Origin: Marinimicrobium hydrolyticum
GTDB taxonomy: Bacteria; Pseudomonadota; Gammaproteobacteria; Pseudomonadales; Cellvibrionaceae
Direction of reading: 5' to 3'
DNA: 64,000 bases
Assembly: GCF_030848505.1 (NCBI RefSeq)
Contig: NZ_JAVDDU010000005.1
Span: forward strand, 62,001-126,000
Translations under genes and position numbers: made by a program
The notes under the pieces: generated by a model
Told to the model about the DNA's origin: nothing
Databases searched by the model: none
Seen by the model: only the letters and a program-made list of their open reading frames with translations
Shown here: positions 37,601 through 45,616 of the stretch, one piece after another
How positions within the stretch are numbered: position 1 is the stretch's first letter
How the letters are laid out: the number at the start of each line of letters is the position of its first letter

Positions 37601-38170
37601 CTGCACATCCAAGCCATGAACCAGGCATCTCTGGAAGAATTCCAAGGCGACCTCTACGCGGCCGCCATGGGTAAAGAGGGCTTGATCATCGACGTGCGCA
37701 ATAACGGTGGCGGTCACACCACGGACCGTATTCTTACTTCCATTACCGCACCGGAGCACGCCTACACCGTACCCGCAGGGGCCGATCCGTCCAGGACTGG
37801 TCACTACCCGCAAGATCGGTTGGATGCGCCGCGCTACACCATGGCCATCAATATGCTGAGTAATGAGAAGAGCTACTCCAACGCGGAAATACTCGCCCAC
37901 GCCTTTAAATCCGTAGGGCGCGGCACACTCATTGGTCAACAGACTTATGGTGGTGTGATTTCCACGGGTAGTCACACACTACTGGACGGAGCCACCGTAC
38001 GCCGTCCTTTCCGTGGCTGGTACATGCCCGACGGCACGGACATGGAACACAACGGCGCCATGCCGGACATCGTCATCCAGCAAACGCCGGAAGATGAAGT
38101 CTCCGACCGTGACCGTCAACTGGAAGCCGCCGTAAGAGATATGCTTAAGCGCATCGACGGACAACAATAA
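34607..38170 (+). CDS. Tricorn-type protease (S41 family) with beta-propellers and PDZ, exported
   Basis: About 1,187 residues. A hydrophobic signal (FALAAIALIWVALALPAAAG) is followed by WD40-like propeller repeats (SPDGSEVVF, SPDGQWITF, SWSPDGLRLFF, SPDGQTLAFR, SADGRILTF), a core domain with catalytic His860 in AASHMG, a PDZ domain and the S41 domain with nucleophile Ser1091 in NEKSYSNAEI and NNGGGHT. Tricorn degrades peptides. Two oddities: an 80-residue Pro/Glu-rich linker inside the propeller region, and Asn where tricorn has Asp after the nucleophile. The start is uncertain: the frame is open to 34385, and GTG 34598 is possible. Confidence 0.88.
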   Translation: MFALAAIALIWVALALPAAAGNDLVELPRFPSISPDGSEVVFSWGGDLWRVSAQGGQATRLTRHNLDDMHSTWSPDGQWITFTSMRDGYMNLWRLHRSGSSVSQLTYSDRFIRHPAYGLDENGRMGIVFSGALEADVFREQRPYAISQEGGEPRRVHDAFGSEPKVSPDGRRVVFTRGGYYHDWGRRHYRGPDAMNVWLYDRQAKSFEALTEWEGDDGSAQWQDDQTLIFMSDRELDTINLYRLNVDSDERVAERLTHFDGRDIQHFDVSHDGRTAVVHVWDTLYTLDLTDPNAEPVALTIRASEDGRDDYTLRRIDRDVTEAALSPDGKVMAYIAYGRVYVRHLDDHSPTRAVTPDSHARHQHLSWSPDGLRLFFTNDSDGTDSIYQARVALTRDEIRSGTEGRPAARRVEVEVSAVASATTELPLIELSDPDEPTLVPGGRGGEPEDPFGPVDPGLPHGPVEPEPEPEPAPFDPGVTLDLPVEPETIPEEDLDTEPAEDRPADKDPSRWHDAVRFTVEPVVRTHHNDRNALVSPDGQTLAFRRGLGNLVLKDLRTGKEKTLVEGWDTGIHWRWSPDSQYIAYSQNDMNFSANIFIVPADGSRDAVNVTRHPRNDINPRWSADGRILTFISNRSADSYDIYRIYLDHEIENYTPRELTTYYRDARNDAGKIRPLPVAAARLKRGRSSSESVIDGLDLENAWRRVQRVTSAPTHQFGNEMTPGGDRYVFNSSGEGLMVMNWNGENRQRLGPTVNMQHLDIRGERIVYVAGGRVGVANLSGGSHRRPDITDRIRIDLRQESLQKFNEAARMIGESFYLSDMKGLDWPAVVKDYESLIRRARTASEFSDISNRLMGELAASHMGVTNPGPASALREPSGRLGIDYEHVYLNGDRAAYRVTAVLPGGPATRGPIRLEVGDLITEIDMQPFTRTDTLLHRLRGRTGQEVIVTFEREHRGRNMENHALLMPIDYSALVRLKYDDFREQSRRRVEELSGGRLGYLHIQAMNQASLEEFQGDLYAAAMGKEGLIIDVRNNGGGHTTDRILTSITAPEHAYTVPAGADPSRTGHYPQDRLDAPRYTMAINMLSNEKSYSNAEILAHAFKSVGRGTLIGQQTYGGVISTGSHTLLDGATVRRPFRGWYMPDGTDMEHNGAMPDIVIQQTPEDEVSDRDRQLEAAVRDMLKRIDGQQ

Positions 38171-38192
38171 AGTGTATTGAAACCCATTAACA

Positions 38193-38230
38193 ACCCGGTT
38201 GAAGCTTACGGCCTCAACCGGGCTTTTTTT
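38193..38230 (+). terminator. Rho-independent terminator after tricorn gene
   Basis: 9-bp stem CCCGGTTGA / TCAACCGGG with an 11-base loop, followed by C and seven T. Confidence 0.9.
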
Positions 38231-38352
38231 GCGCAGTCGTTTTCTTCCACATTTTGTCGCGAAAGAATTCAAAAAAAATATTCAAGGCGTAACGCATCAC
38301 ACGTTTACAATTTCTAACGTTTTTTTCGACGCGTTCTCTAAGCCTTCCGCTG

Positions 38353-38358
38353 TATACT
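38353..38358 (+). promoter_or_regulatory. Probable -10 element for lpxD
   Basis: TATACT, one base from consensus, 67 bases before the lpxD ATG and downstream of the tricorn terminator. No good -35 at 16-18 bases, so an activator or extended contacts may be needed. Confidence 0.4.
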
Positions 38359-38425
38359 AAAGCCCCCTAAAAGTAATCACCGCTGAACGCCGACTGCGTT
38401 CTTTTGGAGAAGGTGCGAGGAAAGG

Positions 38426-39550
38426 ATGATGACGACACCCGACGGTATCAGCTTGTCTGAACTGGCCAAGTTTGTGGATGCAGAAGTGACAGGAGAGGGG
38501 CAGGGTTTGATCCGAAAAGTCGCCCCGCTGAACAAAGCCACGACCGACAGCATCAGCTTTTTTTCCGATCCCCGTTATCGAAACGACTTGGCTAACACCA
38601 AAGCCGGAGCCGTTATTCTAAAAGCCGAGCACGCGGAAAATTGCCCGGTACCCGCTCTGGTGGTGGACAACCCCTATTACGCCTACGCCAAAATCGCCGA
38701 TCGCCTGCATCCGCGCCACTGGGCCGAGCCGGGCATTCATCCAACGGCCGTCGTCTCGGAACAGGCCGTGCTGGGACAAAACGTCAGCATCGGAGCACAT
38801 GCGGTGGTTGAAGCTGGCGCGCGCATTGGTGAAAACTCTGAAATAGGTGCGGGCGGTTTTATTGGCGCTGGGGCCCAAGTCGGGCCTCAGTGCTGGTTTG
38901 GCAACGGCGTGACCATCGAGCGGGAATGCATCGTGGGCGCCCGAGCCGTGTTACACCCCGGCGTGGTCATTGGTGCGGACGGTTTTGGATTTGCACCCGG
39001 CCCGGAAGGTTGGCGTAAAGTCCCGCAAATTGGTCGCGTGCTTGTGGGCGACGATGTGGAAATCGGCGCGAACACCACCATTGACCGGGGTACTCAGGAA
39101 GACACCGTGATTGAAAACGGCGTGAAGCTGGACAACCTGGTGCACATCGGTCACAACACGCGTATTTGTGAAGGCACCATCATCGCCGGTTGTACCGTCG
39201 TCGCGGGCAGTACCACCATTGGCAAAAACTGCACCATTGGCGGGGCCGCCGTGATTACCGGACACATTGAAATTGCCGACAACACCACCCTGATGGGTAT
39301 GTCGGCGGTAACGGGGAACATTCGCGAGGCGGGGGTCTACTCATCGCCACTGCCGGTGCAACCTGTGCAACAGTGGCGCCGGAACGCGGCACGTTTTCCC
39401 AAGTTGGATGATATGTTTCGCCGCATGAAAATGCTCGAGCGTGAGATTCAGGACTTAAAAGATGGGCAGAATCAAGGCGCATCCGCCGAGCCGGTTCACC
39501 GCGGTGATGGGCGAGCTATTTCCACTGATAGCGCACGCCCACACCGATAA
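38426..39550 (+). CDS. lpxD: UDP-3-O-acylglucosamine N-acyltransferase
   Basis: Adds the N-linked hydroxyacyl chain in lipid A synthesis. 374 residues: an N-terminal uridine-binding domain ([14 protein letters not shown]), then left-handed beta-helix hexapeptide repeats ([22 protein letters not shown]...), with the catalytic His in [12 protein letters not shown] precedes the paired ATGs at 38426/38429. The C-terminus is about 30 residues longer than usual and overlaps the converging gene by 35 bases. It is alone, not in the usual bamA-skp-lpxD-fabZ-lpxA cluster, so it may be a second copy. Confidence 0.93.
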   Translation: MMTTPDGISLSELAKFVDAEVTGEGQGLIRKVAPLNKATTDSISFFSDPRYRNDLANTKAGAVILKAEHAENCPVPALVVDNPYYAYAKIADRLHPRHWAEPGIHPTAVVSEQAVLGQNVSIGAHAVVEAGARIGENSEIGAGGFIGAGAQVGPQCWFGNGVTIERECIVGARAVLHPGVVIGADGFGFAPGPEGWRKVPQIGRVLVGDDVEIGANTTIDRGTQEDTVIENGVKLDNLVHIGHNTRICEGTIIAGCTVVAGSTTIGKNCTIGGAAVITGHIEIADNTTLMGMSAVTGNIREAGVYSSPLPVQPVQQWRRNAARFPKLDDMFRRMKMLEREIQDLKDGQNQGASAEPVHRGDGRAISTDSARPHR

Positions 39551-40139
39551 AGTTGGAGCCGCCACGCACACCGTCAAACAGACCAAACACGCCCGAGCGA
39601 TGGTGAATACGCGCAAACGCGCTCCAGCGTTCGGCTTCAGGTAGGGTAACTTCTACTTCGAGTAATAAGTAATGCAGCAGCCGCGTCGAGTCTTCCCGCT
39701 CGGGTTCACTGCGCGGCTCAATGTACGGCACCTCCAACGCATAGGACAAACCACCGCCGTAGGCCACCCGCGTATCCAGAATGTGGTCCCACGGAAAATG
39801 CATCCAGCGCGCCACCACCAGAGCGTTCGTTTCCCAGTGGTCCTGCATCCCGTAATGCCGCACCAGTTGCCCTTCCAGTTCCCAGCGAATAAGTCGGCCC
39901 TCCGCGTAGGCGTAATTCACCGCGACGGCGTTCAAATAGGTACTGCGCAATTCTGGAATCGACGTCTGCAATATGTCCAACAACCGATCGGGTGAATTCT
40001 TTGCCCAATAAGCGGACAAGTACCACTCGCCATCGGCCACCGCGGGGGAGCCAGTACCCAAACCAAGGGCAAATAATACACACACGCCAAGTCGCCTACT
40101 GATCCAGGATCGTTTGGGTTCCGTACGTGCATCCAACAA
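39516..40139 (-). CDS. Outer-membrane beta-barrel protein, PagL/acyloxyacyl-hydrolase-like
   Basis: About 207 residues, signal peptide ending near GSPAVADG, alternating beta strands and a terminal [10 protein letters not shown] typical of outer-membrane barrels. [14 protein letters not shown] resembles the His/Ser segment of lipid A 3-O-deacylase PagL, but I cannot confirm the third catalytic residue. A TTG start at 40139 has an excellent ribosome site (GGGAGG, 6 bases). ATG 40169 in the same frame has none. Convergent with lpxD, overlapping 35 bases. Confidence 0.65.
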   Translation of the reverse strand: MLDARTEPKRSWISRRLGVCVLFALGLGTGSPAVADGEWYLSAYWAKNSPDRLLDILQTSIPELRSTYLNAVAVNYAYAEGRLIRWELEGQLVRHYGMQDHWETNALVVARWMHFPWDHILDTRVAYGGGLSYALEVPYIEPRSEPEREDSTRLLHYLLLEVEVTLPEAERWSAFARIHHRSGVFGLFDGVRGGSNFIGVGVRYQWK

Positions 40140-40173
40140 CTCAAACCTCCCTTTTGCATCCACCTCCATTACT

Positions 40174-40327
40174 CGTCATCCCCGCGCACGCGGGGATCCG
40201 CGTTTTACCGTCTGTCATGGATTCCCGCTTTCGCGGGAATGACGATGGTATGGTGACACGAATCCTTATCCCCGCTCTCAATCGTCATCCCAGCGCTCAT
40301 TCGTCATCCCCGCGCACGCGGGGATCC
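40174..40327. repeat. REP-like intergenic palindromes
   Basis: Two copies of CGTCATCCCCGCGCACG-CGGGGATCC (40174-40199 and 40302-40327), plus an inverted relative GGATTCCCGCTTTCGCGGG-AATGAC (40218-40242) and a partial one near 40283. Each is a short hairpin. Copies are not evenly spaced and have no unique spacers, so this is not a CRISPR array. The remaining bases to 40456 hold nothing identified. Confidence 0.85.
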
Positions 40328-40456
40328 ATATCAGCGATTTCTCCGTCCTTCGTTTTTCTTGCCTGCGGGAATGACGTGGAGCCCCGAAACGACAGCATTA
40401 ACTGTTGTCGACAACAGGCGTACGCGGAAGTTGAACTATGGCGGGAAGGGCTGGCT

Positions 40457-41998
40457 TTACAGCAACCACTCAATGGGAAGAATGCCCATCAAGAAAATGC
40501 CCCGGCGGCGCCAGAAGCCGGCATAGGGTTCGGTGTAAGAATGGTGGGCTTCGTCGTCTACAAACTTAACCCAGTACATACGGCCGTCTTTTTTTAATCG
40601 GACTTCATGGGCGTTGGCCCGAACGCTGGTGTCAAAAGCGGTACTGATTTGTCGTGCCAACGTAGGACTTTCAATGACCAGCCCGACCTCCGTGTTCAAA
40701 TTCTCCGAGCGCGGATCAAAATTAAACGAGCCGATGTACACGCGCTTGTCGTCCACTGAAAACACTTTGGCGTGCAAGGCGGAGCTGGGTGCGGCAAAGG
40801 GTACGTAATCGTCGTCCGGCGTCACGGCGGGTATCAGGCTGCGCAGCTCGTACAGTTTTACGCCGGCTTCCAACAACTGCCGCCGTCGCCGCGCATAACC
40901 GGCATGAACGGGCGGCACGGGTGTGGCGTCGGACGAGTTGGTGAGAATCCGCACATCCACACCGCGCCGGGCCATATCACTGAACACCTTGGCACTGGCG
41001 GCAGTGGGTACGAAGTAGGGCGAAACCAAGGTTACGCTGCCTTGAGGCTCGCCCTTGATGTCTTCCAACTGATGGATCAGCAGCGCTTCTTTATCGGCTA
41101 ACCCCAAAGCCTTGGCCGGGTCGTCACTGAGAATACGCGTTTTTGCCCACTCAAAGGGCAGTTGACCATAGAGCAGATCACCAATCAGTGCCGATTGTCC
41201 CACCTTGCTCATGTACTTCGCTGCCCCCGCTTCCTGTTCGATAAGAAACGAGCCGGAGGCAAAACGATTCTCCCGGTCCGGTGGTATTGGTCGTAGTACT
41301 TGCTCGGCCACGTGGGCGGATTCGCTGCTCCAGTAGCGGTCAAAATCCCGGGAGATTTCCTCCACGATGGGGCCGATAGTCAGCACGTCCAAATCTGAAT
41401 AGAGCACACCCGCCGCGCCAAAGTAAGCGTCGCCAACATTACGGCCACCAACAATCGCCACTTGGTTATCCGCCGTGAAGGATTTATTGTGCATACGCCG
41501 GTTCAGGCGGGGGAAGTCCGTCAAGAGCCCGAACCATTTGGCCCGACGCATGGGGAAGGGGTTAAAAAGCCGAACCTCAAGGTTCGGATGCGCATTCAAA
41601 GCTGCCAGCTCGGCTTCCAGCCCGCGTGTGCCCACGTCATCCAATAACAGGCGTACCCGCACGCCCCGTTCCGCTGCGGCGTGTAGTGCTTCTAGTAACA
41701 GGGTGCCGGTAAGGTCATTGTTCCAATGGTAGTACTGAACATCCAGCGTTCGCTCGGCCAAGTGCGCCAATAGCCCGCGCGCCGCAAAGGCATCAATAGG
41801 GCGCTGTAAAGGGTGAATACCGCTGGTATTCGGGTGGGCATCCACCAAGGGAGAGACCACGCGCCCCAGGTGCGTGTCCCGCGCCAGGTCACTATCCAGC
41901 GCGAACGATTCTGGCCGCTCGTCCAAAGCGGGCAGGGCGCATCCCAGCAAACCGCTGCATAGACACATCAGCGCACTCAGAAACCTAAAACGCCGCAT
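40457..41998 (-). CDS. Phospholipase D family lipoprotein (cardiolipin synthase C-like)
   Basis: 513 residues. Two HxK(x4)D motifs: MHNKSFTADNQ with GGRNVGDAYF, and ALHAKVFSVDDKRVYIGSFNFDPRS. This is the ClsC/YmdC branch, which condenses phosphatidylglycerol and phosphatidylethanolamine to cardiolipin in E. coli. The N-terminus has a lipobox (SGLLGC), so the protein is probably lipid-anchored in the envelope. ATG 41998 is preferred over 42025 because of the GAAGAG upstream and the cleaner lipoprotein signal. Confidence 0.87.
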   Translation of the reverse strand: MRRFRFLSALMCLCSGLLGCALPALDERPESFALDSDLARDTHLGRVVSPLVDAHPNTSGIHPLQRPIDAFAARGLLAHLAERTLDVQYYHWNNDLTGTLLLEALHAAAERGVRVRLLLDDVGTRGLEAELAALNAHPNLEVRLFNPFPMRRAKWFGLLTDFPRLNRRMHNKSFTADNQVAIVGGRNVGDAYFGAAGVLYSDLDVLTIGPIVEEISRDFDRYWSSESAHVAEQVLRPIPPDRENRFASGSFLIEQEAGAAKYMSKVGQSALIGDLLYGQLPFEWAKTRILSDDPAKALGLADKEALLIHQLEDIKGEPQGSVTLVSPYFVPTAASAKVFSDMARRGVDVRILTNSSDATPVPPVHAGYARRRRQLLEAGVKLYELRSLIPAVTPDDDYVPFAAPSSALHAKVFSVDDKRVYIGSFNFDPRSENLNTEVGLVIESPTLARQISTAFDTSVRANAHEVRLKKDGRMYWVKFVDDEAHHSYTEPYAGFWRRRGIFLMGILPIEWLL

Positions 41999-42142
41999 CG
42001 CGCTCTTCGCTGTTAGTAGCCACATATCTCCGCGTCAATACACCGCACTTAACGGTCAGATCTGGGTAAATATGGCACAAAAGCCTTTAAGGGCGCAAAG
42101 TTTCCATGGTCAGATGATCCTGGGCCCTAGGCGTTTTAGGTA

Positions 42143-42325
42143 TTACCTATCGTCTGTTCCGCGCCTTCCCAAGGTACTGATACATCCCAGGAATACCGCA
42201 CCCAGCAAGGATGCAAGTCCAACCACTAGCGTCAACACAAGGTCCAAACCGTTAAAATACCCATTCGCCCCAACAGTACCCAGTGTGGCGCCAAAAGCAG
42301 CCAATAGTATTGTTTTCCAATTCAT
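42143..42325 (-). CDS. Small membrane protein, unknown
   Basis: 60 residues with two hydrophobic segments (TILLAAFGATLGTVGA and LVLTLVVGLASLLGAVFLGCI) and a basic C-terminus. No family recognised. The ribosome site is weak (TTAGG right before ATG). It lies 29 bases after the next membrane-protein gene on the same strand, which supports a real gene. Confidence 0.5.
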   Translation of the reverse strand: MNWKTILLAAFGATLGTVGANGYFNGLDLVLTLVVGLASLLGAVFLGCISTLGRRGTDDR

Positions 42326-42354
42326 CCTAACTTTCTCATTCAGGCAGTTAAGTC

Positions 42355-43014
42355 TCAGGAGTGTATGATTTTCCGCTTAAAAACCATGGCCAGGGCGATG
42401 GCGGCACCAGGGAAGGTTATCGCCCAAAGGGCTGCTATGTAGATTAGTTGGTTGAAGTAGATTTGGAACAGCAAAAAGGGCAGCAATAGCCCGGTCGCCA
42501 GCAAAAACCACCGGGCAGTACGGGTGTTGTCCAAACCTGCCAGTCCAAGCGCAGCAGACAAAGCCGCCAAACTCATGAAGCTGTATCCGAGCAAATCCAC
42601 TGAGTACAAAAACGAGTCAAATGGAGTAAAGAGAAGAAGTTCGATATCGTCCGTCCTGCCTTGCAGCATGCGCGGCACCACAAAACTAAGTTGTACGTAG
42701 TACACGATACCGATCAGTGCCGCGTAAACTGCTGAAAACGCGATCCCAGCTAATCCCCAGACCCGGCGGCTTTCAGGGATCAAGCAGTGAACCGCTACGA
42801 TCAAAACGATAAAGCTGGGTGCGAGAAGTAACGACGGTGTAAGTAAAAGTATCACGCCCAACGGCGTGCTCGCGCTTTCTGGGCCTCCCGCTGAACCTAA
42901 AAGGCCAAGCCACTCCGCCAGCTGAAGCACGATGTACAAAAGACTGAAGGCGGCGCAAAGAATGGCTGACCAATAACCCGCCTTCCAGTTAGCGTTGGAT
43001 TCGGTTTTATTCAT
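42355..43014 (-). CDS. Multi-pass membrane protein, unknown
   Basis: 219 residues with six to seven hydrophobic segments and no recognisable catalytic motif; the layout recalls DUF4386-type proteins, but this is a weak impression. GGGGG lies 4 bases before ATG 43014. Probably co-transcribed with the 60-residue protein downstream. Confidence 0.7.
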   Translation of the reverse strand: MNKTESNANWKAGYWSAILCAAFSLLYIVLQLAEWLGLLGSAGGPESASTPLGVILLLTPSLLLAPSFIVLIVAVHCLIPESRRVWGLAGIAFSAVYAALIGIVYYVQLSFVVPRMLQGRTDDIELLLFTPFDSFLYSVDLLGYSFMSLAALSAALGLAGLDNTRTARWFLLATGLLLPFLLFQIYFNQLIYIAALWAITFPGAAIALAMVFKRKIIHS

Positions 43015-43085
43015 GATGCCCCCGCAACGAAAAGAATCACCGTATGGTGCTCGCTAGCGACCACGTCTTTTACTCCATTCAATTG

Positions 43086-43118
43086 AATCTTTATATCACG
43101 GCAGAGCCGTAACTTCAC
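43086..43118. repeat. 33-bp dispersed repeat, copy A
   Basis: AATCTTTATATCACGGCA followed by a diverged 15 bases; it matches 49343-49375 in the same orientation at 28 of 33 positions. It lies just upstream of the membrane-protein gene. Confidence 0.6.
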
Positions 43119-43177
43119 GAGCTGGAAGGCTGGCGTGTGGGATTTTAGCGAAGCAGGGTTAAAGGGGCAGATGAGGG

Positions 43178-43206
43178 ACTGGTGCACAGAATAACTGTGC
43201 ACCAGT
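43178..43206. terminator. Hairpin downstream of amylase gene
   Basis: Perfect 12-bp stem ACTGGTGCACAG / CTGTGCACCAGT with loop AATAA, 20 bases after the amylase stop. No T-run on the minus strand; mRNA-end or transcription-stop hairpin. Confidence 0.5.
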
Positions 43207-43225
43207 TTAGAGGGGGTTGATCAAC

Positions 43226-45247
43226 TTAATGAACGGTAAACCCACATTGTTCCAGGGTGACCCACTGGTTTCCTTGGTAGCAGCCAGCGCCTGTATAGGT
43301 TAAATCGCTGGTTTGGCTGCCGCCGTTGTCGTTGAACACGATATTTAGGCTGTCTAACTGTGTCTGCGGGTCGAAACATACATAATCACCCACCTGACTC
43401 ATAGGCACGCCCGGCCAGCCAACACTGTCAAGACTGCCCGACGGTGCAGGGTTCCAGTAATAGATGTGCGGATTACTGAAATTTGCGGCGTTGTCGTAGC
43501 AGATATTCGACGCCGCGATTGTGGTTCCGCCAGAGAGTTTTGTGGCGGTAATGGCTTTGCTGTCATCGTTAAACGTGATCAGGTAATCGCCCGGGCCGTC
43601 TTCAATCGGGAAATCCTGAGTGGGGTAGGCTTCTTCCCAATTTTGCTCCCGTGAAATTTTGAACCTCGGGTTGTCGCTGCCAAAGGTTTGCACCGTCTCC
43701 CACAGGCCGCTGTCCGTATTGGCCGTCAAGGGCGTGGTGCCCCAGCCATTGGGCGTACCACGGAAATAGGCGTTGTCCCAAAGGAAGCCCGGATTGGTAG
43801 AGCCGCCTTCAACCATGGCGCCTTGATGGATCGCCAAAGCAGTCATACCCGGTACACTCACATTCAGCTGACCGTTGTTATCAACATACACCGTCTCGCC
43901 CGTGCACTCACCGTTACTGAAATCGCCATCAATCACATTGCAGTACTCGCCCTCGGGCATGCTGGTGCCAAACGTACGGGTCAAGTTGCCGCCTTCACGG
44001 TTGATCACCACAAAGCCTTGGTTGCCACGACCGAACGCAATTTGATTGTTTCCATTATCCCACCAGTTGGTTACCTGAGTGGCACCAGCAGTTTGTTGGC
44101 GAAACTCCACCATGTTGGCAATGGGGCGCCACCGATGCTCACACTGCCAATCGGAACCGAAGCAGTTCACACCCTGGCCACCGTGCACTGAAGAACTCGG
44201 AGGGCCGACCTCGGTATCGGTAAAGGCATAGCTGGACATCACTTTCGGGTAACCGTAGGGCCAAGCGAGCATGTACACATTCGCCAAGTCATAAAGCTGG
44301 CCGTCCTTATAGGTGAGAACGTTCTCGCCACCCGCACCATGGCCGCGTTGATTGTCATGGTTATCAGTGAACACCACGGCCGAACCACTGCCCATAAAGC
44401 CCCAGTTCTCGCCAAAGCTTTGCAGGTTTCTCAATTGGCCGTGATTAAACTGGTTCCCCAGCTCCCCGCTGTACTTAAACTCGGTGACATCACCCACCCA
44501 CAAATACTCGCCAGCGCTTACGGCTTCGCCACCCAAATCAATGACTTCCTGGAAGATGTACGGATTGCCATTCAAGCGACTGATCACAGCGTGAATGTCC
44601 TCGGGCGTCATGTGCTTGGAGGCATCAATGCGAAACCCTTTTACACCTATACTGATTAAATCGTTCAGGTAGGCCGCCATGGTTGAGCGAACATACTCCG
44701 AACCGGTGGCCAAATCTGGCAAGCCCACGAGCCGGCAGTTTCTTACTGCCCAGGCGTTGGTGCCATAATCTTCGGGAGTAATTTCGCACTCGTTATGGAA
44801 ATCCCAGCTGGAAAACTCTGGGTAACTGGTACCCGCCGAATAGGAGCTGCCGTTGGTGCCGACACCGCTACCAGCGGCCATGTGGTTGATCACCGCGTCC
44901 GCGTAGATGTCAACGCCCACGGCGTCGCAGCGGTTCACCATATCAATAAACTCGGCACGTGTACCGCTACGGCTATTATCGATATTCAAGCTAACCGGCT
45001 GATAGCGGGTCCACCACGTATCCCCTTGAATATGCTCTTGCGGTGGCGATACCTGCACCGCCGCAAAGCCCTTGGGCCCAAGGTGTTGTTCACACTCCGT
45101 GGCGATATCCGTCCAACGCCACTCGAACAGATGCACGAAAGTGCTTCCTGAATGGGCCTGCGCGTTCACACTGATCAAAAGAAGAAATAAAAGACTTCCG
45201 AGCCACCGAAAGAATGGCGTAACGGAATTACTTGTGATTGTATTCAT
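43226..45247 (-). CDS. Secreted GH13 alpha-amylase, chloride-type, with C-terminal starch-binding domains
   Basis: Endo-hydrolyses alpha-1,4 glucans. About 673 residues; signal peptide ends SVNAQA. Catalytic residues: Asp in GFRIDASKH, Glu in FQEVIDLG, Asp in FTDNHDNQRG. The animal-like layout (TFVHLFEWRW, GHGAGG) and a Lys in YPKVMSSY, where animal enzymes have the chloride-ligand Arg, match the Pseudoalteromonas-type chloride-dependent enzymes. Two C-terminal modules follow: FRGTPNGWG and a CBM25/26-like IYYWNPAPSGSLDSVGWPGVPM. The start is ATG 45247 with GGTGA upstream; ATG 45259 is the alternative. Tandem operator-like sites lie upstream. Confidence 0.92.
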   Translation of the reverse strand: MNTITSNSVTPFFRWLGSLLFLLLISVNAQAHSGSTFVHLFEWRWTDIATECEQHLGPKGFAAVQVSPPQEHIQGDTWWTRYQPVSLNIDNSRSGTRAEFIDMVNRCDAVGVDIYADAVINHMAAGSGVGTNGSSYSAGTSYPEFSSWDFHNECEITPEDYGTNAWAVRNCRLVGLPDLATGSEYVRSTMAAYLNDLISIGVKGFRIDASKHMTPEDIHAVISRLNGNPYIFQEVIDLGGEAVSAGEYLWVGDVTEFKYSGELGNQFNHGQLRNLQSFGENWGFMGSGSAVVFTDNHDNQRGHGAGGENVLTYKDGQLYDLANVYMLAWPYGYPKVMSSYAFTDTEVGPPSSSVHGGQGVNCFGSDWQCEHRWRPIANMVEFRQQTAGATQVTNWWDNGNNQIAFGRGNQGFVVINREGGNLTRTFGTSMPEGEYCNVIDGDFSNGECTGETVYVDNNGQLNVSVPGMTALAIHQGAMVEGGSTNPGFLWDNAYFRGTPNGWGTTPLTANTDSGLWETVQTFGSDNPRFKISREQNWEEAYPTQDFPIEDGPGDYLITFNDDSKAITATKLSGGTTIAASNICYDNAANFSNPHIYYWNPAPSGSLDSVGWPGVPMSQVGDYVCFDPQTQLDSLNIVFNDNGGSQTSDLTYTGAGCYQGNQWVTLEQCGFTVH

Positions 45248-45434
45248 AGAGTCACCCATGTGATGTCTGCGTGTTTGAGGTTATGCGCCCTGTGGGCACC
45301 GTTGTTATTGGGACCTCCTCCTCAGCATCCGTACAACATGGGAAATCGGAAGCTGGAAACACCGCAACGACTGATTATTGTTGTAGAGCGTCGCTGAACC
45401 CCCATTGGAGTACTACGCTGGTTGAGTCGCAAGA

Positions 45435-45480
45435 TGAATACGTATGCACGAAGTGGTCAAACGCGGTGAATACGTATGCA
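45435..45480 (-). promoter_or_regulatory. Two TGAATACGTATGCA operator-like sites upstream of the amylase
   Basis: Identical 14-mers at 45435-45448 and 45467-45480, start-to-start 32 bases (about three helical turns). Each is centred on the palindrome ATACGTAT, the style of LacI-family operators. They lie about 190-230 bases upstream of the amylase ATG in the 369-base gap (45248-45616), which has no gene. A maltodextrin repressor is the obvious guess; none is encoded in the window. Confidence 0.6.
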
Positions 45481-45616
45481 AGCCAACCAGCCCTAAAATC
45501 TGAGTACTGGTTGGTTGACAAGCACGTTTTGTAACATCGACTGATGGTTCGCGGTAGGGCATGCTATTCTGGCCGTTAAGCCATGGTGTGTTCGGACAGG
45601 GTAGTCGGCCACTGAA

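Noticed and set aside
40174-40327. Possible CRISPR array
   Set aside because: The palindromic units are in mixed orientation, unevenly spaced and without unique spacers or cas genes; they are REP-like repeats.
43011-43202. 63-codon ORF on - upstream of the membrane-protein gene
   Set aside because: It crosses the dispersed 33-bp repeat and the amylase-end hairpin; no start signal and no recognisable features.
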